From Agrobacterium rosae (GTDB lineage: Bacteria; Pseudomonadota; Alphaproteobacteria; Rhizobiales; Rhizobiaceae): a stretch of 64,000 nucleotides of DNA. Position numbers and translations under genes: made by a program. Shown here piece by piece: positions 8,883 through 17,877 of this stretch (its first letter is position 1; each line of letters begins with the position of its first letter). The stretch lies in contig NZ_NXEJ01000008.1 of NCBI RefSeq assembly GCF_002915175.1, positions 345,096-409,095 of the forward strand, given 5' to 3'. The notes below the pieces were generated by a model, which saw only the letters and a program-made list of their open reading frames with translations, was not told the origin of the DNA and did no database searches.

Positions 8883-8917
8883 GAAGCTTTGGTATTGAAG
8901 TCGATTACCAGAGCTTC
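8883..8917. terminator. Hairpin between convergent glucanase and ureidoglycine aminohydrolase genes
   Basis: GAAGCTTTGGTA (8883-8894) pairs with TACCAGAGCTTC (8906-8917) with one wobble or mismatch around an 11-base loop. It lies between two converging genes and its right arm covers the stop codon of the minus-strand gene. It is probably a shared bidirectional terminator, although no clear T-tract follows. Confidence 0.45.
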
Positions 8918-9726
8918 ACATGCCTGTTCACATCCTTGTAGAGCAGGTAGCGGAACCGTCCGGGGCCGCCTGCGTAACAGGCCTGCGGGCAAAATGCGCG
9001 CAGCCACATGAAATCACCGGCCTCGACTTCGACCCAGTCGTTGTTCAAGCGGTAGACGGCTTTGCCTTCCAGCACGAAAAGCCCGTGTTCCATGACATGG
9101 GTTTCCATGAAGGGAATGGTCGCGCCTGGCTCGAATGTCACGATATTGAGGTGCATGTCGTAGCGACCGTCGGCGGGATCGATGAAGCGGGTCGTTGCCC
9201 ATTTTCCATCCGTATCAGGCATCGCAGACAATTCATGCTCATCTTCATGGGTGAAAATGGCCGGTGGGAGCTCGAGCCCCTCCACGACATCGAACACTTT
9301 GCGGACCCAGTGGAACTTGGCGGGAACCGACCCGATACCCTTGATTGTCCACGCATGACCAGCGGGAATATATGCGAAGGAACCGGACCGCATTGCATGT
9401 TGCTGGCCCTCATACTCGATTGTCATCTCGCCATCGACCACGAAAATTGCGGCCTGTGCACGTGGATCCGGCTCAGGCTTTTCGCTGCCGCCACCGGGCA
9501 AAACTTCCATGACGTATTGCGCAAAGGTCTCGGAAAATCCCGTCATCGGGCGAGAGATGATCCATGCCCGTGTGTCACGCCAGTGAGGAAGGACACTGGT
9601 GACGATGTCAGACATCACACGCTTTGGAATGACCGCATAGGCAGTCGTGAATGTCGCCTTGCTGGACAGAAGCTCCGTCTGGCCCGGAAGCCCGCCAAAA
9701 TCAGAATAATACCGTTTGTTTCCCAT
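8905..9726 (-). CDS. allE: (S)-ureidoglycine aminohydrolase
   Basis: A 273-residue bicupin enzyme of purine (allantoin) breakdown, which hydrolyses (S)-ureidoglycine to (S)-ureidoglycolate and ammonia with Mn2+. Family features: GLPGQTELLSSKATFTTAYA near the N-terminus, a first cupin with AYIPAGHAWTIKG, and a second cupin with TFEPGATIPFMETHVMEHG, which supplies metal-binding Glu/His residues (E-x-H-x3-H-like), followed by FMWLRAFCPQACYAGG. The start MGNKRYYSDFGG at 9726 is preferred over an ATG six codons upstream, because family members begin this way. No other allantoin genes are adjacent. Confidence 0.88.
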   Translation of the reverse strand: MGNKRYYSDFGGLPGQTELLSSKATFTTAYAVIPKRVMSDIVTSVLPHWRDTRAWIISRPMTGFSETFAQYVMEVLPGGGSEKPEPDPRAQAAIFVVDGEMTIEYEGQQHAMRSGSFAYIPAGHAWTIKGIGSVPAKFHWVRKVFDVVEGLELPPAIFTHEDEHELSAMPDTDGKWATTRFIDPADGRYDMHLNIVTFEPGATIPFMETHVMEHGLFVLEGKAVYRLNNDWVEVEAGDFMWLRAFCPQACYAGGPGRFRYLLYKDVNRHVKLW

Positions 9727-9854
9727 GATGCACTCCAAAGCCATGCTACGTCATAGAATGCTTTAGAGCCTTTCAGAACCAAATGGAATCTTCATTTCAT
9801 CGGGCGCAAGCCGCGCCACCTCCAGAGCAGCACGGCTTGCGATTTTGCTATGGA

Positions 9855-10901
9855 TCAAGCCTTCTTCCGGATGACGCCATAGACGATATTGCGGTTTTCT
9901 CCGAAAAACACCTCCGCTTCGAAGGCCAACGGATCGATGCTGGCATTGATGATGCTCCACATGTCCGCCTTCGAGCGCAGCAACAGCGCCCAGTTCATGA
10001 AGGTCTCCATAAAACCGTCGTCGTCAATATCCTGTGCAAAGTTGGCGAACAGGAATGTGCCGCCGGGCTTCAGCATGTCGAGGCAACGCTGCGTCAGGGT
10101 GATTGCCACCTTATCGATGAGATAATCGTAAAGGCCTGCGGCGTAGACGAAGTCGAACTTTCCAAGGTCATGTTTGCGGGACATAAGGCCGCGAACCGAC
10201 CCGTCGATAGCTTCAATAGCGGTGCCACTAAAGTCTCTTGCAATTGCGCCGATACTCATCGGGTCCTGATCGAGTGCAACCCACCGCTTGATCTGGCCTT
10301 TTGCCAAAGCCTTAGATCGGCTGGCTTCGCGGAGATGGCCTGCCGCCACGGTCAATATTTCGGTTTCGGGCCCCTTCTGCTCAGCAATCTGGTCGACGTA
10401 GCGTGTCAGAATATCCAAGCGTTCGCGCACTGCGGCAGAGGATAAAGAGTTTCTGGTGCATTCATAAAGTGCCGCGCCCAAAGGAGATGCTGCACTCACC
10501 TTATCGGCAACAGCTTCGTGCCCGTAAATGAAATCGAGCAGTTGTGCGTCACCGGAGTAGCCACGCGGCTTTTCGAAAGACCAATTGGTAAACGGATCCT
10601 GATGCAAATATTTGGCGACGGCGTGGTTTTGAGCGATGGGAATAAGCTCTTTCCACACTCCAGAATGGTATTTTTTTCGCAGTTGATGCAATCTCTCGGC
10701 GACTGAATGTATAATATTCTGTGGGAAATTGTTCCCAATAAATTGCTGTTGTGCCAAATTGAGAATGAGGGCAAGCTCTGCTTGTCCGAGCACCAATTGC
10801 TCTTGAAACAGCTCCCCTCTCTTGGCAAAAATTTCCTGGGATATGGCTTCCGGAGTGATCAAACTCTCTCCGTCGAATGATTTATTCTTGAGCTGGGACA
10901 C
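9855..10901 (-). CDS. Putative class I SAM-dependent methyltransferase
   Basis: About 348 residues. The C-terminal half has a Rossmann methyltransferase pattern: an EILTVAAGHLREA segment in the motif I position, a VALDQDPMS acidic-loop equivalent, FDFVYAAGLYDYL, and a LDMLKPGGTFLFANF motif typical of SAM methyltransferases. The N-terminal 150 residues are helical and include KPRGYSGDAQLLDFIYG. I recall this segment from proteins annotated as PhcB-like or 3-hydroxypalmitate methyl ester synthesis factors, but that link is weak. Possible starts are TTG 10913 or GTG 10901. GGAGG at 10911-10907 is well spaced for the GTG. It is divergent from a GGDEF-EAL gene. Its substrate is unknown. Confidence 0.65.
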   Translation of the reverse strand: MSQLKNKSFDGESLITPEAISQEIFAKRGELFQEQLVLGQAELALILNLAQQQFIGNNFPQNIIHSVAERLHQLRKKYHSGVWKELIPIAQNHAVAKYLHQDPFTNWSFEKPRGYSGDAQLLDFIYGHEAVADKVSAASPLGAALYECTRNSLSSAAVRERLDILTRYVDQIAEQKGPETEILTVAAGHLREASRSKALAKGQIKRWVALDQDPMSIGAIARDFSGTAIEAIDGSVRGLMSRKHDLGKFDFVYAAGLYDYLIDKVAITLTQRCLDMLKPGGTFLFANFAQDIDDDGFMETFMNWALLLRSKADMWSIINASIDPLAFEAEVFFGENRNIVYGVIRKKA

Positions 10902-11117
10902 CAACACCTCCAACGTTTAACACATTGTTAACGCTATAACAATTTGAACGGGATGGCGAGGGGCGGAAACAGTAGAATCTTGCGTTGCAGCAATTTATTT
11001 CTAGGTATTCACGTTTAAGGTAAATCTAATACCCAAGCTTTTCCTGCTGGGGATTCAAAGAAACTTAATCTGCACTGGAATAGAGTTCGGCGCTCGTTGT
11101 TACTCTGCAATCCGCGC

Positions 11118-13208
11118 ATGAAAGACCAAAGTCTTGGAGCAGGTTTGTCGAACAATCGGCGGAATAGCGAAGGCATTATTGCGAAATTATTGCAACCAAT
11201 GGGTCAGTGCATGAAGCACAGTTTAGCAGACGTGGTTGAGTTTGATTTGCATGCGGACGCTTCTCGCAAGAGATCGGCTGATACGATGCGCGCACTCTTC
11301 TTGGAAGAAGCCGATACGAAAAGACGACTGGCGATACGGCGAGGCCTGTGGGCCTCCGGGCCTATCTATCTGATGTTCTCGCTAACCGACCTTCTTCTCA
11401 TTCCAGACGTCGCCATCCATACGATGTTTGTCCGTTTCGTGGTCGGCATTTTAGCGCTGATGACGTTGGAAATGCAGGTCCGCGCCGAAGTGAAGACGGA
11501 CCAGATGGACATTACCTGTGCTGCTGCGGTGGTCAGCAGCTATATCGGCTGGCTTTTGCCAGCGATGATGAGCAGCCACGTTACCAATATGTCCTATTAC
11601 ATGGTTTTTGGCGCGATATTCATGATGGGGGCGAACCTCTTTTTCACCTTCAATTTCAAGCTGTCGCTGATCGCGTCCAGCTTGATCCTCGGGACATATT
11701 TCGTCGCGCTGAGCTATTTCCATGAAGATATCTATTATCTGATTGCCTTTGGTACCTTTTACCTCACTTGCTTCGCCTTCACGTCCTACGTGAACCTGCG
11801 TCTCAACCGCGAGCGCTACCATGTGTTCCTCAACGCCATCGAAGCCAAGGTGCAGCAGAAGGAGGCGGAAGATCGCGGCGAAGCCCTTTTGCGGCTTTCC
11901 AACACCGATCCGTTGACAGGCCTTGAAAATCGAAGGGCAATCGACAGCAGGTTGCGTCAGCTGTGGGATGAGTGGATCAAGGCCGAGCATAATTTCGCGG
12001 TGTTTCTGATCGATGTCGATTTCTTCAAGAAGTACAATGACTATTACGGCCATCAAGAAGGTGACCGTTGCCTGATACAGGTCGCGCAGATGCTGGAAAC
12101 CAGCATGAGCCGTTTCGACGCGGTGATCGGACGTTATGGTGGCGAAGAATTCATCGCGCTTGCCCGGTTCAGAACGCATAAAGACATTGAAGACATAGCC
12201 GAGACGCTGCGAAAAACCGTAGAGGGCATGGCCCTGGCACATGAGAGACGGCGGGACGGCACATCCGTCATCACCGTCAGCGTTGGCGCATCCTTCACGC
12301 GACCACAGCCCGATCCGAAGCTGGAACGCATCGTCAATGAGGCCGACCGCGCGCTGTATCTCGCCAAGGCGAATGGTCGCAACACGGTCAAGCTGTTCGA
12401 TCCAAACGATCCCCACAATAGTGACGATACGGAAAACGTCGCAGCTCTTCTCAACATTGCGATTGAGCAAGACTTGGTGTCGCTTGTCTATCAGCCGATC
12501 AAGAACCTTTCATCCGGCAAGATCGATGGCGTGGAAGCTCTGATGCGACTGAAGCTGCTGGATGGAACGTCTGTACCACCAAGCATATTCATTCCAATTG
12601 CCGAACGCACCGGCACGATCATGGAACTTGGCCTTTGGGCCGTACGCACCGCCTGCCAACAGGTCATCCGTTGCGACAGGATGTCAGTCGTCAGCGTCAA
12701 TGTTTCGCCAATCCAGCTGAAAAGCCCAGGCTTTGCTACCTCCATCGCCGCCATTCTGGGTGATGTGGGCGTGTCCGGCGGCAGGCTCGCTTTCGAGATT
12801 ACCGAAGGTCTTGAGATGGACATGAATTCGGATGTCCTGCGTTGCATCAGCGATCTCAAGACGCTGGGCATCAAAATCTGGCTGGATGACTTCGGCACCG
12901 GCTTTGCAGGACTGTCGTGGTTGCGCCTGATCGACTTCGACACTGTGAAAATCGATAAGTCTTTCCTTCATGACGGCATGACACCGCGCGGCAGGGCAAT
13001 GCTGAGCGATATCATCGGCCTCATTCGCAACCGCGGCCACAAGATATTGGTCGAGGGCGTCGAGACCGCCGAGCAACTTGAGCTTTTGAAAGAGCTGCGG
13101 ATCGATCAGGTCCAGGGCTATTATGTGGGGCGCCCTGCCCCGGTGGAAAAGCTCGAAGGCTGCTCTACACGTTACCTTCCCCGCACCGGCCTTATGCGCC
13201 CAGCTTGA
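11118..13208 (+). CDS. Integral-membrane GGDEF-EAL protein
   Basis: About 696 residues. An N-terminal multi-pass membrane region (about 75-230, roughly six segments, MASE-like) is followed by a GGDEF domain (about 255-425) with an intact RYGGEEF active site, then an EAL domain (about 440-690) with VEALMRLKL, EITEGLEM, DDFGTGFAG and KIDKSFL. Both catalytic halves look intact. It could make or degrade c-di-GMP. The exact start is uncertain: TTG 11097, ATG 11118, ATG 11199 and ATG 11211 are in frame, and none has a good ribosome-binding site. It is convergent with the FtsK gene and shares a terminator with it. Confidence 0.88.
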   Translation: MKDQSLGAGLSNNRRNSEGIIAKLLQPMGQCMKHSLADVVEFDLHADASRKRSADTMRALFLEEADTKRRLAIRRGLWASGPIYLMFSLTDLLLIPDVAIHTMFVRFVVGILALMTLEMQVRAEVKTDQMDITCAAAVVSSYIGWLLPAMMSSHVTNMSYYMVFGAIFMMGANLFFTFNFKLSLIASSLILGTYFVALSYFHEDIYYLIAFGTFYLTCFAFTSYVNLRLNRERYHVFLNAIEAKVQQKEAEDRGEALLRLSNTDPLTGLENRRAIDSRLRQLWDEWIKAEHNFAVFLIDVDFFKKYNDYYGHQEGDRCLIQVAQMLETSMSRFDAVIGRYGGEEFIALARFRTHKDIEDIAETLRKTVEGMALAHERRRDGTSVITVSVGASFTRPQPDPKLERIVNEADRALYLAKANGRNTVKLFDPNDPHNSDDTENVAALLNIAIEQDLVSLVYQPIKNLSSGKIDGVEALMRLKLLDGTSVPPSIFIPIAERTGTIMELGLWAVRTACQQVIRCDRMSVVSVNVSPIQLKSPGFATSIAAILGDVGVSGGRLAFEITEGLEMDMNSDVLRCISDLKTLGIKIWLDDFGTGFAGLSWLRLIDFDTVKIDKSFLHDGMTPRGRAMLSDIIGLIRNRGHKILVEGVETAEQLELLKELRIDQVQGYYVGRPAPVEKLEGCSTRYLPRTGLMRPA

Positions 13209-13211
13209 ATG

Positions 13212-13242
13212 AAAAAACCCGGCACTTGTGAGTCGCCGGGTT
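13212..13242. terminator. Bidirectional terminator between GGDEF-EAL and ftsK genes
   Basis: AACCCGGC (13216-13223) pairs perfectly with GCCGGGTT (13235-13242). Six A residues precede the left arm, which gives a U-tract for the minus-strand ftsK transcript. It sits 3 bases past the plus-strand stop and 23 bases before the minus-strand stop. Confidence 0.7.
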
Positions 13243-13265
13243 CATATTCTTCATGAGCTGGCGTC

Positions 13266-15935
13266 TCAGTCGATCGCACCCGGTACTTCGCACATCTCAC
13301 GCTCACCGACGATGATCGAGCGCTTGCCGACATGGTTCGCAGGTCCGACGATGCCTTCCTGCTCCATGCGCTCAACCAGCGAGGCGGCGCGATTGTAGCC
13401 GATAGACAGGCGACGCTGTATATATGACGTCGAGCACTTCTTATCGCGCAGCACGACTTTCACGGCCTTTTCGTAGAGGTCTGCCGTGTCGTCTTCGCCC
13501 ATGGCCGATTTGTCGAAAACAGCGCTGTCTTCTTCCACGCCCTCATCCGCCTCGTCTGCGTCTTCGGTAACGGTGCCCAGATATTCCGGACGGCCCTGTG
13601 TTTTCAGATGTGCGACGACCTTTTCGACCTCTTCATCCGACACGAATGGACCGTGCACACGAGAGATACGACCGCCGCCGACCATGTGCAGCATATCGCC
13701 CTGACCCAGCAGATGTTCGGCCCCCTGCTCGCCGAGAATGGTGCGGCTGTCGATTTTCGACGTGACCTGGAAGGAGATACGCGTTGGGAAGTTCGCCTTG
13801 ATGGTGCCGGTGATCACGTCCACGGACGGACGCTGTGTCGCCATGATGAGGTGGATACCGGCGGCACGGGCCATCTGCGCCAGGCGCTGGATAGCGCCTT
13901 CGATTTCCTTACCCGCCACCATCATCAGGTCGGCCATTTCATCGACGATAACGACGATGTAAGGCATGGCCGTCAGGTCCATTTCTTCCTGCTCGTAGAC
14001 GGCTTCGCCGGTGGCGCGATCAAACCCGGTCTGCACGTTGCACATGACCGTTTCACCCTTGGCACGGGCAGAGGCCGCACGAGCATTGTAGCCATCGATA
14101 TTGCGCACACCCAGACGCGACATCTTGCGATACCGGTCTTCCATTTCGCGCACAGCCCATTTCAGCGCCATGACGGCCTTCTTGGGGTCGGTCACGACAG
14201 GTGTCAGCAGGTGCGGAATACCGTCATAGACCGACAGTTCCAGCATCTTGGGATCGACCATGATCAGGCGGCACTCTTCCGGCTTCAACCGGTAAAGCAG
14301 CGACAGGATCATCGTATTGATCGCAACAGATTTACCGGAACCGGTGGTGCCCGCGACTAGAAGATGCGGCATCTTGGCCAGTTCCGCCACGACAGGCTCG
14401 CCGCCAATGGTCTTGCCAAGGCAGAGCGCCAGCTTCATGCGCGTTTCGGAATAATCCGGGGATTCGATCAGTTCGCGGAAATAGACTGTCTCACGAACCG
14501 GGTTCGGCAGCTCGATACCGATGACATTGCGGCCGGGCACCACGGCAACACGGGCTGACAGCGCCGACATGGAACGAGCGATATCGTCCGACAAGCCGAT
14601 GACACGCGAAGATTTAACGCCGGGTGCTGGCTCGAATTCATAAAGCGTCACGACCGGGCCGGGACGTACATCGATGATCTCGCCCTTAATGCCAAAGTCT
14701 TCGAGAACACTTTCCAGAAGGCCAGCACTCTGTTCCAGCGCTTCAGGCGTCATGGTCGTGGTTTGCAGAACCTGCGGCTTTTGCAGCAGATCGATCGGCG
14801 GAAACTCGTACTCACCCTCGCCGAAGACCGGCGCGTCTAGGAACATCGGCTGATTGGCGTTGCGGGCAACGGTGCGCATTTCGCGGCGCGGTGCGGTCAG
14901 CGCGACAGCTTCGACCACCGCTTCCTCCACAACGGCAGGAACCGGCATCGGCTCTTCGACCGCAGCGGAGACCTGAAGCTGTTCAACCTCTTGAATGTCG
15001 GACTGCTGAACAGGGCGAACATCGACCTGTCGATAGAGCGCAACCGCTGAGCCTTCCGGCTTAATGAATGCTGGCTTTTCAATGGTTGGAAGTGTTTGAC
15101 GGATGACCTGGGCCGGACGCGGAGCAGGCTTTACGACAGCGGCGGCCATCGGTGCTGCAGCGACCCGTTGTGCCTTGATGCGCGCCAGTTCTGCAAGCCG
15201 CATGGGCTGGGACGGTGGCAGGATGGTCGTCCCGACATCCAGGCTCATTGCTTCCCAGAACATTTCGTCGGACAGGACTTCTGCAAAGGCAGGAACGTCG
15301 AATGAAGCTGCGGGCTGCTCTGTCGGAAAACATGCAACGTCTATTTGTTCGGCACTGACTGCGTCCGATACCTGCGTCACGTCGGCAGCAGCTTCGATCG
15401 GCGTAGATGCTTCCTGCTCCTGACGCAGCGCCAGTTCGCGGCGCAGGCGGTAGGTCAGCGCCAGCGCTCCTGTTGCGCCCGGCGGCTGCGGCAGCACGGC
15501 TGGTTTTGCGATCCGGCGTTCCACAGGCTCTTGCTTCGGCGCGATCTTTTCGACGGCGGCGACCACCGCTGGCTCTGGCGCAGCAGCCACGGGCACGATT
15601 TCAGTCTCGGCTCTGCTTTGCGCAGATGTCGGAGCCTGCTTTCCAGCCACAAGATTTTGCGGCGTGCGGGTAAAACGTACATTTGGCCCAAGCGTAAAGT
15701 GGTTTTGCCACAAAGGCATCTCTTCACGGCCCTCGATCGCATTGGCTGCGTTCTGGTCGGCATTATGCCCTATAACGGCACGCTGATCTGCCGTTAACGG
15801 CATCAACTCAGGGCGGATGTCTTGAGAAGCGCTAGGCTCCGCAATGGACTGTTCCTGTCCTCGCTCATCTATCATGTTGAGGGAATAGTTTGAATTCGAT
15901 CGAGGAAAACGCATCACAGCCTGTACACTCATCAT
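13266..15935 (-). CDS. ftsK: DNA translocase FtsK, soluble form without the membrane domain
   Basis: An 889-residue FtsK/SpoIIIE ATPase that pumps DNA through the closing septum and aids chromosome-dimer resolution. Residues about 1-370 are a low-complexity linker rich in Ala, Pro, Glu and Val. About 380-760 is the motor, with Walker [11 protein letters not shown] and Walker [13 protein letters not shown]. The C-terminal gamma winged-helix domain ([22 protein letters not shown]) would read KOPS-type DNA sequences. No N-terminal transmembrane bundle is seen, unlike classical FtsK. Rhizobia often carry a second FtsK-like protein of this length, so the primary FtsK may lie elsewhere. A start at MRFPRS, seven codons in, is also possible. 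Confidence 0.88.
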   Translation of the reverse strand: MMSVQAVMRFPRSNSNYSLNMIDERGQEQSIAEPSASQDIRPELMPLTADQRAVIGHNADQNAANAIEGREEMPLWQNHFTLGPNVRFTRTPQNLVAGKQAPTSAQSRAETEIVPVAAAPEPAVVAAVEKIAPKQEPVERRIAKPAVLPQPPGATGALALTYRLRRELALRQEQEASTPIEAAADVTQVSDAVSAEQIDVACFPTEQPAASFDVPAFAEVLSDEMFWEAMSLDVGTTILPPSQPMRLAELARIKAQRVAAAPMAAAVVKPAPRPAQVIRQTLPTIEKPAFIKPEGSAVALYRQVDVRPVQQSDIQEVEQLQVSAAVEEPMPVPAVVEEAVVEAVALTAPRREMRTVARNANQPMFLDAPVFGEGEYEFPPIDLLQKPQVLQTTTMTPEALEQSAGLLESVLEDFGIKGEIIDVRPGPVVTLYEFEPAPGVKSSRVIGLSDDIARSMSALSARVAVVPGRNVIGIELPNPVRETVYFRELIESPDYSETRMKLALCLGKTIGGEPVVAELAKMPHLLVAGTTGSGKSVAINTMILSLLYRLKPEECRLIMVDPKMLELSVYDGIPHLLTPVVTDPKKAVMALKWAVREMEDRYRKMSRLGVRNIDGYNARAASARAKGETVMCNVQTGFDRATGEAVYEQEEMDLTAMPYIVVIVDEMADLMMVAGKEIEGAIQRLAQMARAAGIHLIMATQRPSVDVITGTIKANFPTRISFQVTSKIDSRTILGEQGAEHLLGQGDMLHMVGGGRISRVHGPFVSDEEVEKVVAHLKTQGRPEYLGTVTEDADEADEGVEEDSAVFDKSAMGEDDTADLYEKAVKVVLRDKKCSTSYIQRRLSIGYNRAASLVERMEQEGIVGPANHVGKRSIIVGEREMCEVPGAID

Positions 15936-16237
15936 AAACGGACATTCGGCACAACAAATGAGATAGAAAATAAAGGTTAATCACATGTTGCCAACGGCCC
16001 CTCTCGGATGCGTTTTCATGATCTTATTTATGGCTGTGTCTGCATGGCCACGCGGCCGAAATCTGCGGATACATATGGAAATCTCAGTCCTTCCAGATAC
16101 TTATCGACATCGCTGCCTCTTTAAATCCATACTAAACTCATTTTATCCATTGGTCAGTCACAACTAACAAATATTGACTTTACAACTAACATGTTAATGT
16201 CGTATCAGATGATGGTCAGTTCAGGAGGAGCAGGACA
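15936..16237. other. Intergenic region between ftsK and the dapA-like operon
   Basis: A 302-base AT-rich stretch, divergent on both sides. I see no convincing gene: a 60-codon frame at 15985-16167 has no ribosome-binding site and no recognisable motif. Its right half holds the repeats and possible promoter listed separately. Confidence 0.6.
16150..16222 (+). promoter_or_regulatory. Repeat-rich promoter region of the dapA-gntR sugar operon
   Basis: Two 10-base direct repeats ACAACTAACA (16160-16169 and 16182-16191) are spaced 22 bases apart, about two helical turns. TGGTCAGT occurs at 16151-16158 and again at about 16213-16220. A perfect palindrome TAACATGTTA lies at 16187-16196. TTGACT at 16174-16179 could be a -35 box, but the -10 is unclear. 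It is a probable operator area for the GntR regulator at 17134. Confidence 0.4.
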
Positions 16238-17122
16238 TTGACTGGTAAATTCGGCCTTTCGGCAGCACTCACAACCCCTTTTGCGCAGGACGGAAGCATT
16301 GATTTCCCGGAACTGGTTGCGCAAGCCAAGCGCTCGCTAGCCGCTGGCTGCAACAGCGTCACACTGTTTGGAACGACTGGTGAAGGCAGTTCCATCGGCA
16401 ACAGGGAACGGGCCGAGGTCTTGTCGGCATGTCTGGACGCGGGCATCGATGCGACGTCTCTCGTCGCAGGCGTCCTAGTCGACTCAGCGCAAGATGCCGC
16501 CGATCAAGCCGGAGCCGCTCTCGATGCTGGCGTGCGCAACATTCTCCTCGCGCCACCATCCTATTTCAAGAATGTCAGCGATGATGGTCTTTACGAATGG
16601 TTCTCGGCTGTTTTTCAGCAGCTTGGGGGTAAGGCGCGTGACATTCTCGTTTATAACATCCCCTCGGTCACCATGGTCGCGCTTTCGGTCGAATTGATCG
16701 GCCGCCTGCGCCACGCATTTCCGGGCATCGTTACCGGCGTAAAGGATTCGTCCGGTGACTGGCCTTACACGCAAAGACTGCTGGCCGAACACCGAGACCT
16801 CATCATCCTCATCGGCGACGAGCGTCATCTGGCACAAGGTGTTCGCCTTGGCGGTCAGGGTGCGATTTCTGGCTGCGCAAATTTCCTTCCAAATGAAGTC
16901 CGCGCCATGGCCGTGGACGGCGTGGATGACCCCCGCGTCCTGGACCTTGTCGGTGAACTGTTGAAATATCCGGTTACGCCTGCGGTGAAGGTGCTCGTCT
17001 CGCATGTGACCGGCGAAAACACATGGCATTCCGTTCGTCCACCACTGGTTTCCATTTCCGCTGAAAACCGTACAAAGCTTGTGGCGGCATTCGAGTCGCT
17101 TTTCCGCAGCCAAGCGGCTTAG
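16238..17122 (+). CDS. Dihydrodipicolinate synthase / N-acetylneuraminate lyase family aldolase
   Basis: A 294-residue class I aldolase of the DapA/NanA superfamily, which forms a Schiff base between a lysine and a 2-oxo acid such as pyruvate. Evidence: GTTGEGSSIGNRER (the pyruvate carboxylate-binding GTTGE motif), the catalytic Tyr in LVYNIPSV and the Schiff-base Lys in VTGVKDSSGDW. It starts at TTG, fixed by a strong AGGAGGAG 8 bases upstream and confirmed by the GKFGLSAALTTPF start typical of the family. It is first gene of a catabolic and transport operon, so it more likely cleaves a 2-keto-3-deoxy sugar acid or a related compound than makes lysine precursors. The substrate is unknown. 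Confidence 0.85.
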   Translation: MTGKFGLSAALTTPFAQDGSIDFPELVAQAKRSLAAGCNSVTLFGTTGEGSSIGNRERAEVLSACLDAGIDATSLVAGVLVDSAQDAADQAGAALDAGVRNILLAPPSYFKNVSDDGLYEWFSAVFQQLGGKARDILVYNIPSVTMVALSVELIGRLRHAFPGIVTGVKDSSGDWPYTQRLLAEHRDLIILIGDERHLAQGVRLGGQGAISGCANFLPNEVRAMAVDGVDDPRVLDLVGELLKYPVTPAVKVLVSHVTGENTWHSVRPPLVSISAENRTKLVAAFESLFRSQAA

Positions 17123-17133
17123 AAAGAAAATGC

Positions 17134-17793
17134 ATGGATGACACTGGCGAACAGACCACGTTGCGCGAAAAGGCCTATGAGAGCTTCACGCTCCATCTTC
17201 TCGCGCGCGATGTTCGCCCAGGCCAGTTCATTTCCCAACGTCGCCTTGTGGAGCTGACGGGATTACCGCTTGGCGCAATCCGTGAGGCCATTCCAAGGCT
17301 GGAAGCAGATGGATTGATCAAGACGGTGCCACAGCGCGGGCTTCAGGTGGCGCATATCGACATCAATCTCATCCGCGAAGCATTCCAGTTTCGCATTTTC
17401 ATGGAAAAGGAAGCCGTGGCTATTTTCGCCCGCACGGCTTCCGACGAGACGATTGCAGGGATGATTAGGGAGCACCGCGATATTGGAGAGGCAGCGCAGA
17501 GCGGCAAGACGTCGCCGGAGCTGGATGCGCGTGCTCAGGCCGTTGATTGGGGCATGCACGATGCTTTCATCGACTCGCTCGGCAATTCCATTATCTCGAA
17601 TGCCTACCGCGTCAATTCCATCAAGATGCGCCTGATCAACCAGGAACGCTTTCGCATTGCCGGTCACGTCAAATCTGTGATGGCGGAGCATCTGACCATT
17701 CTCGAAGCCATCGAGCGACGGGCACCGGAAGAAGCGGCGGAAAGACTGGTCGCCCACATTCGCAATGCGAGAGACCGGGCTCTAGCAGTTTAG
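17134..17793 (+). CDS. GntR-family (FCD) transcriptional regulator
   Basis: 219 residues. The N-terminal winged helix (residues about 10-75; RRLVELTGLPLGAIREAIPRLEADGLI is the recognition region) is followed by an all-helical FCD ligand domain (about 85-215) with the Asp/His metal-ligand pattern expected around DWGMHDAF and HLTIL. It probably represses this operon until a sugar acid or phosphate intermediate binds. It lies 11 bases after the aldolase gene and 84 bases before the binding-protein gene. CATCGG-N5-CCGATG at 17796-17812 is one possible binding site. Confidence 0.87.
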   Translation: MDDTGEQTTLREKAYESFTLHLLARDVRPGQFISQRRLVELTGLPLGAIREAIPRLEADGLIKTVPQRGLQVAHIDINLIREAFQFRIFMEKEAVAIFARTASDETIAGMIREHRDIGEAAQSGKTSPELDARAQAVDWGMHDAFIDSLGNSIISNAYRVNSIKMRLINQERFRIAGHVKSVMAEHLTILEAIERRAPEEAAERLVAHIRNARDRALAV

Positions 17794-17795
17794 AC

Positions 17796-17812
17796 CATCG
17801 GTCGATCCGATG
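17796..17812. promoter_or_regulatory. Inverted repeat upstream of the sugar-binding protein gene
   Basis: CATCGG-TCGAT-CCGATG, a perfect 6-5-6 inverted repeat just after the gntR stop, with a further CATCGG about 20 bases downstream. It could be an internal operator or the base of a short mRNA hairpin that separates the regulator from the transporter genes. Confidence 0.35.
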
Positions 17813-17877
17813 AGGAACGGACTATAAATCATCGGCCGAAGGTGAGGAGATTTTCGGCCAAACAGGAGGAGGAACAC

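Noticed and set aside
11451-12470. 339-codon minus-strand frame inside the GGDEF-EAL gene
   Set aside because: Antisense of the intact GGDEF domain; no independent evidence.
15985-16167. Possible 60-residue protein in the ftsK-dapA gap
   Set aside because: No ribosome-binding site, no family motif, and mixed hydrophobic and Arg-rich composition typical of chance frames. It also runs into the promoter area.
16238-17122. Assignment as dapA of lysine biosynthesis
   Set aside because: The fold is right but the operon context is catabolic transport with a GntR regulator. A sugar-acid aldolase role is more likely.
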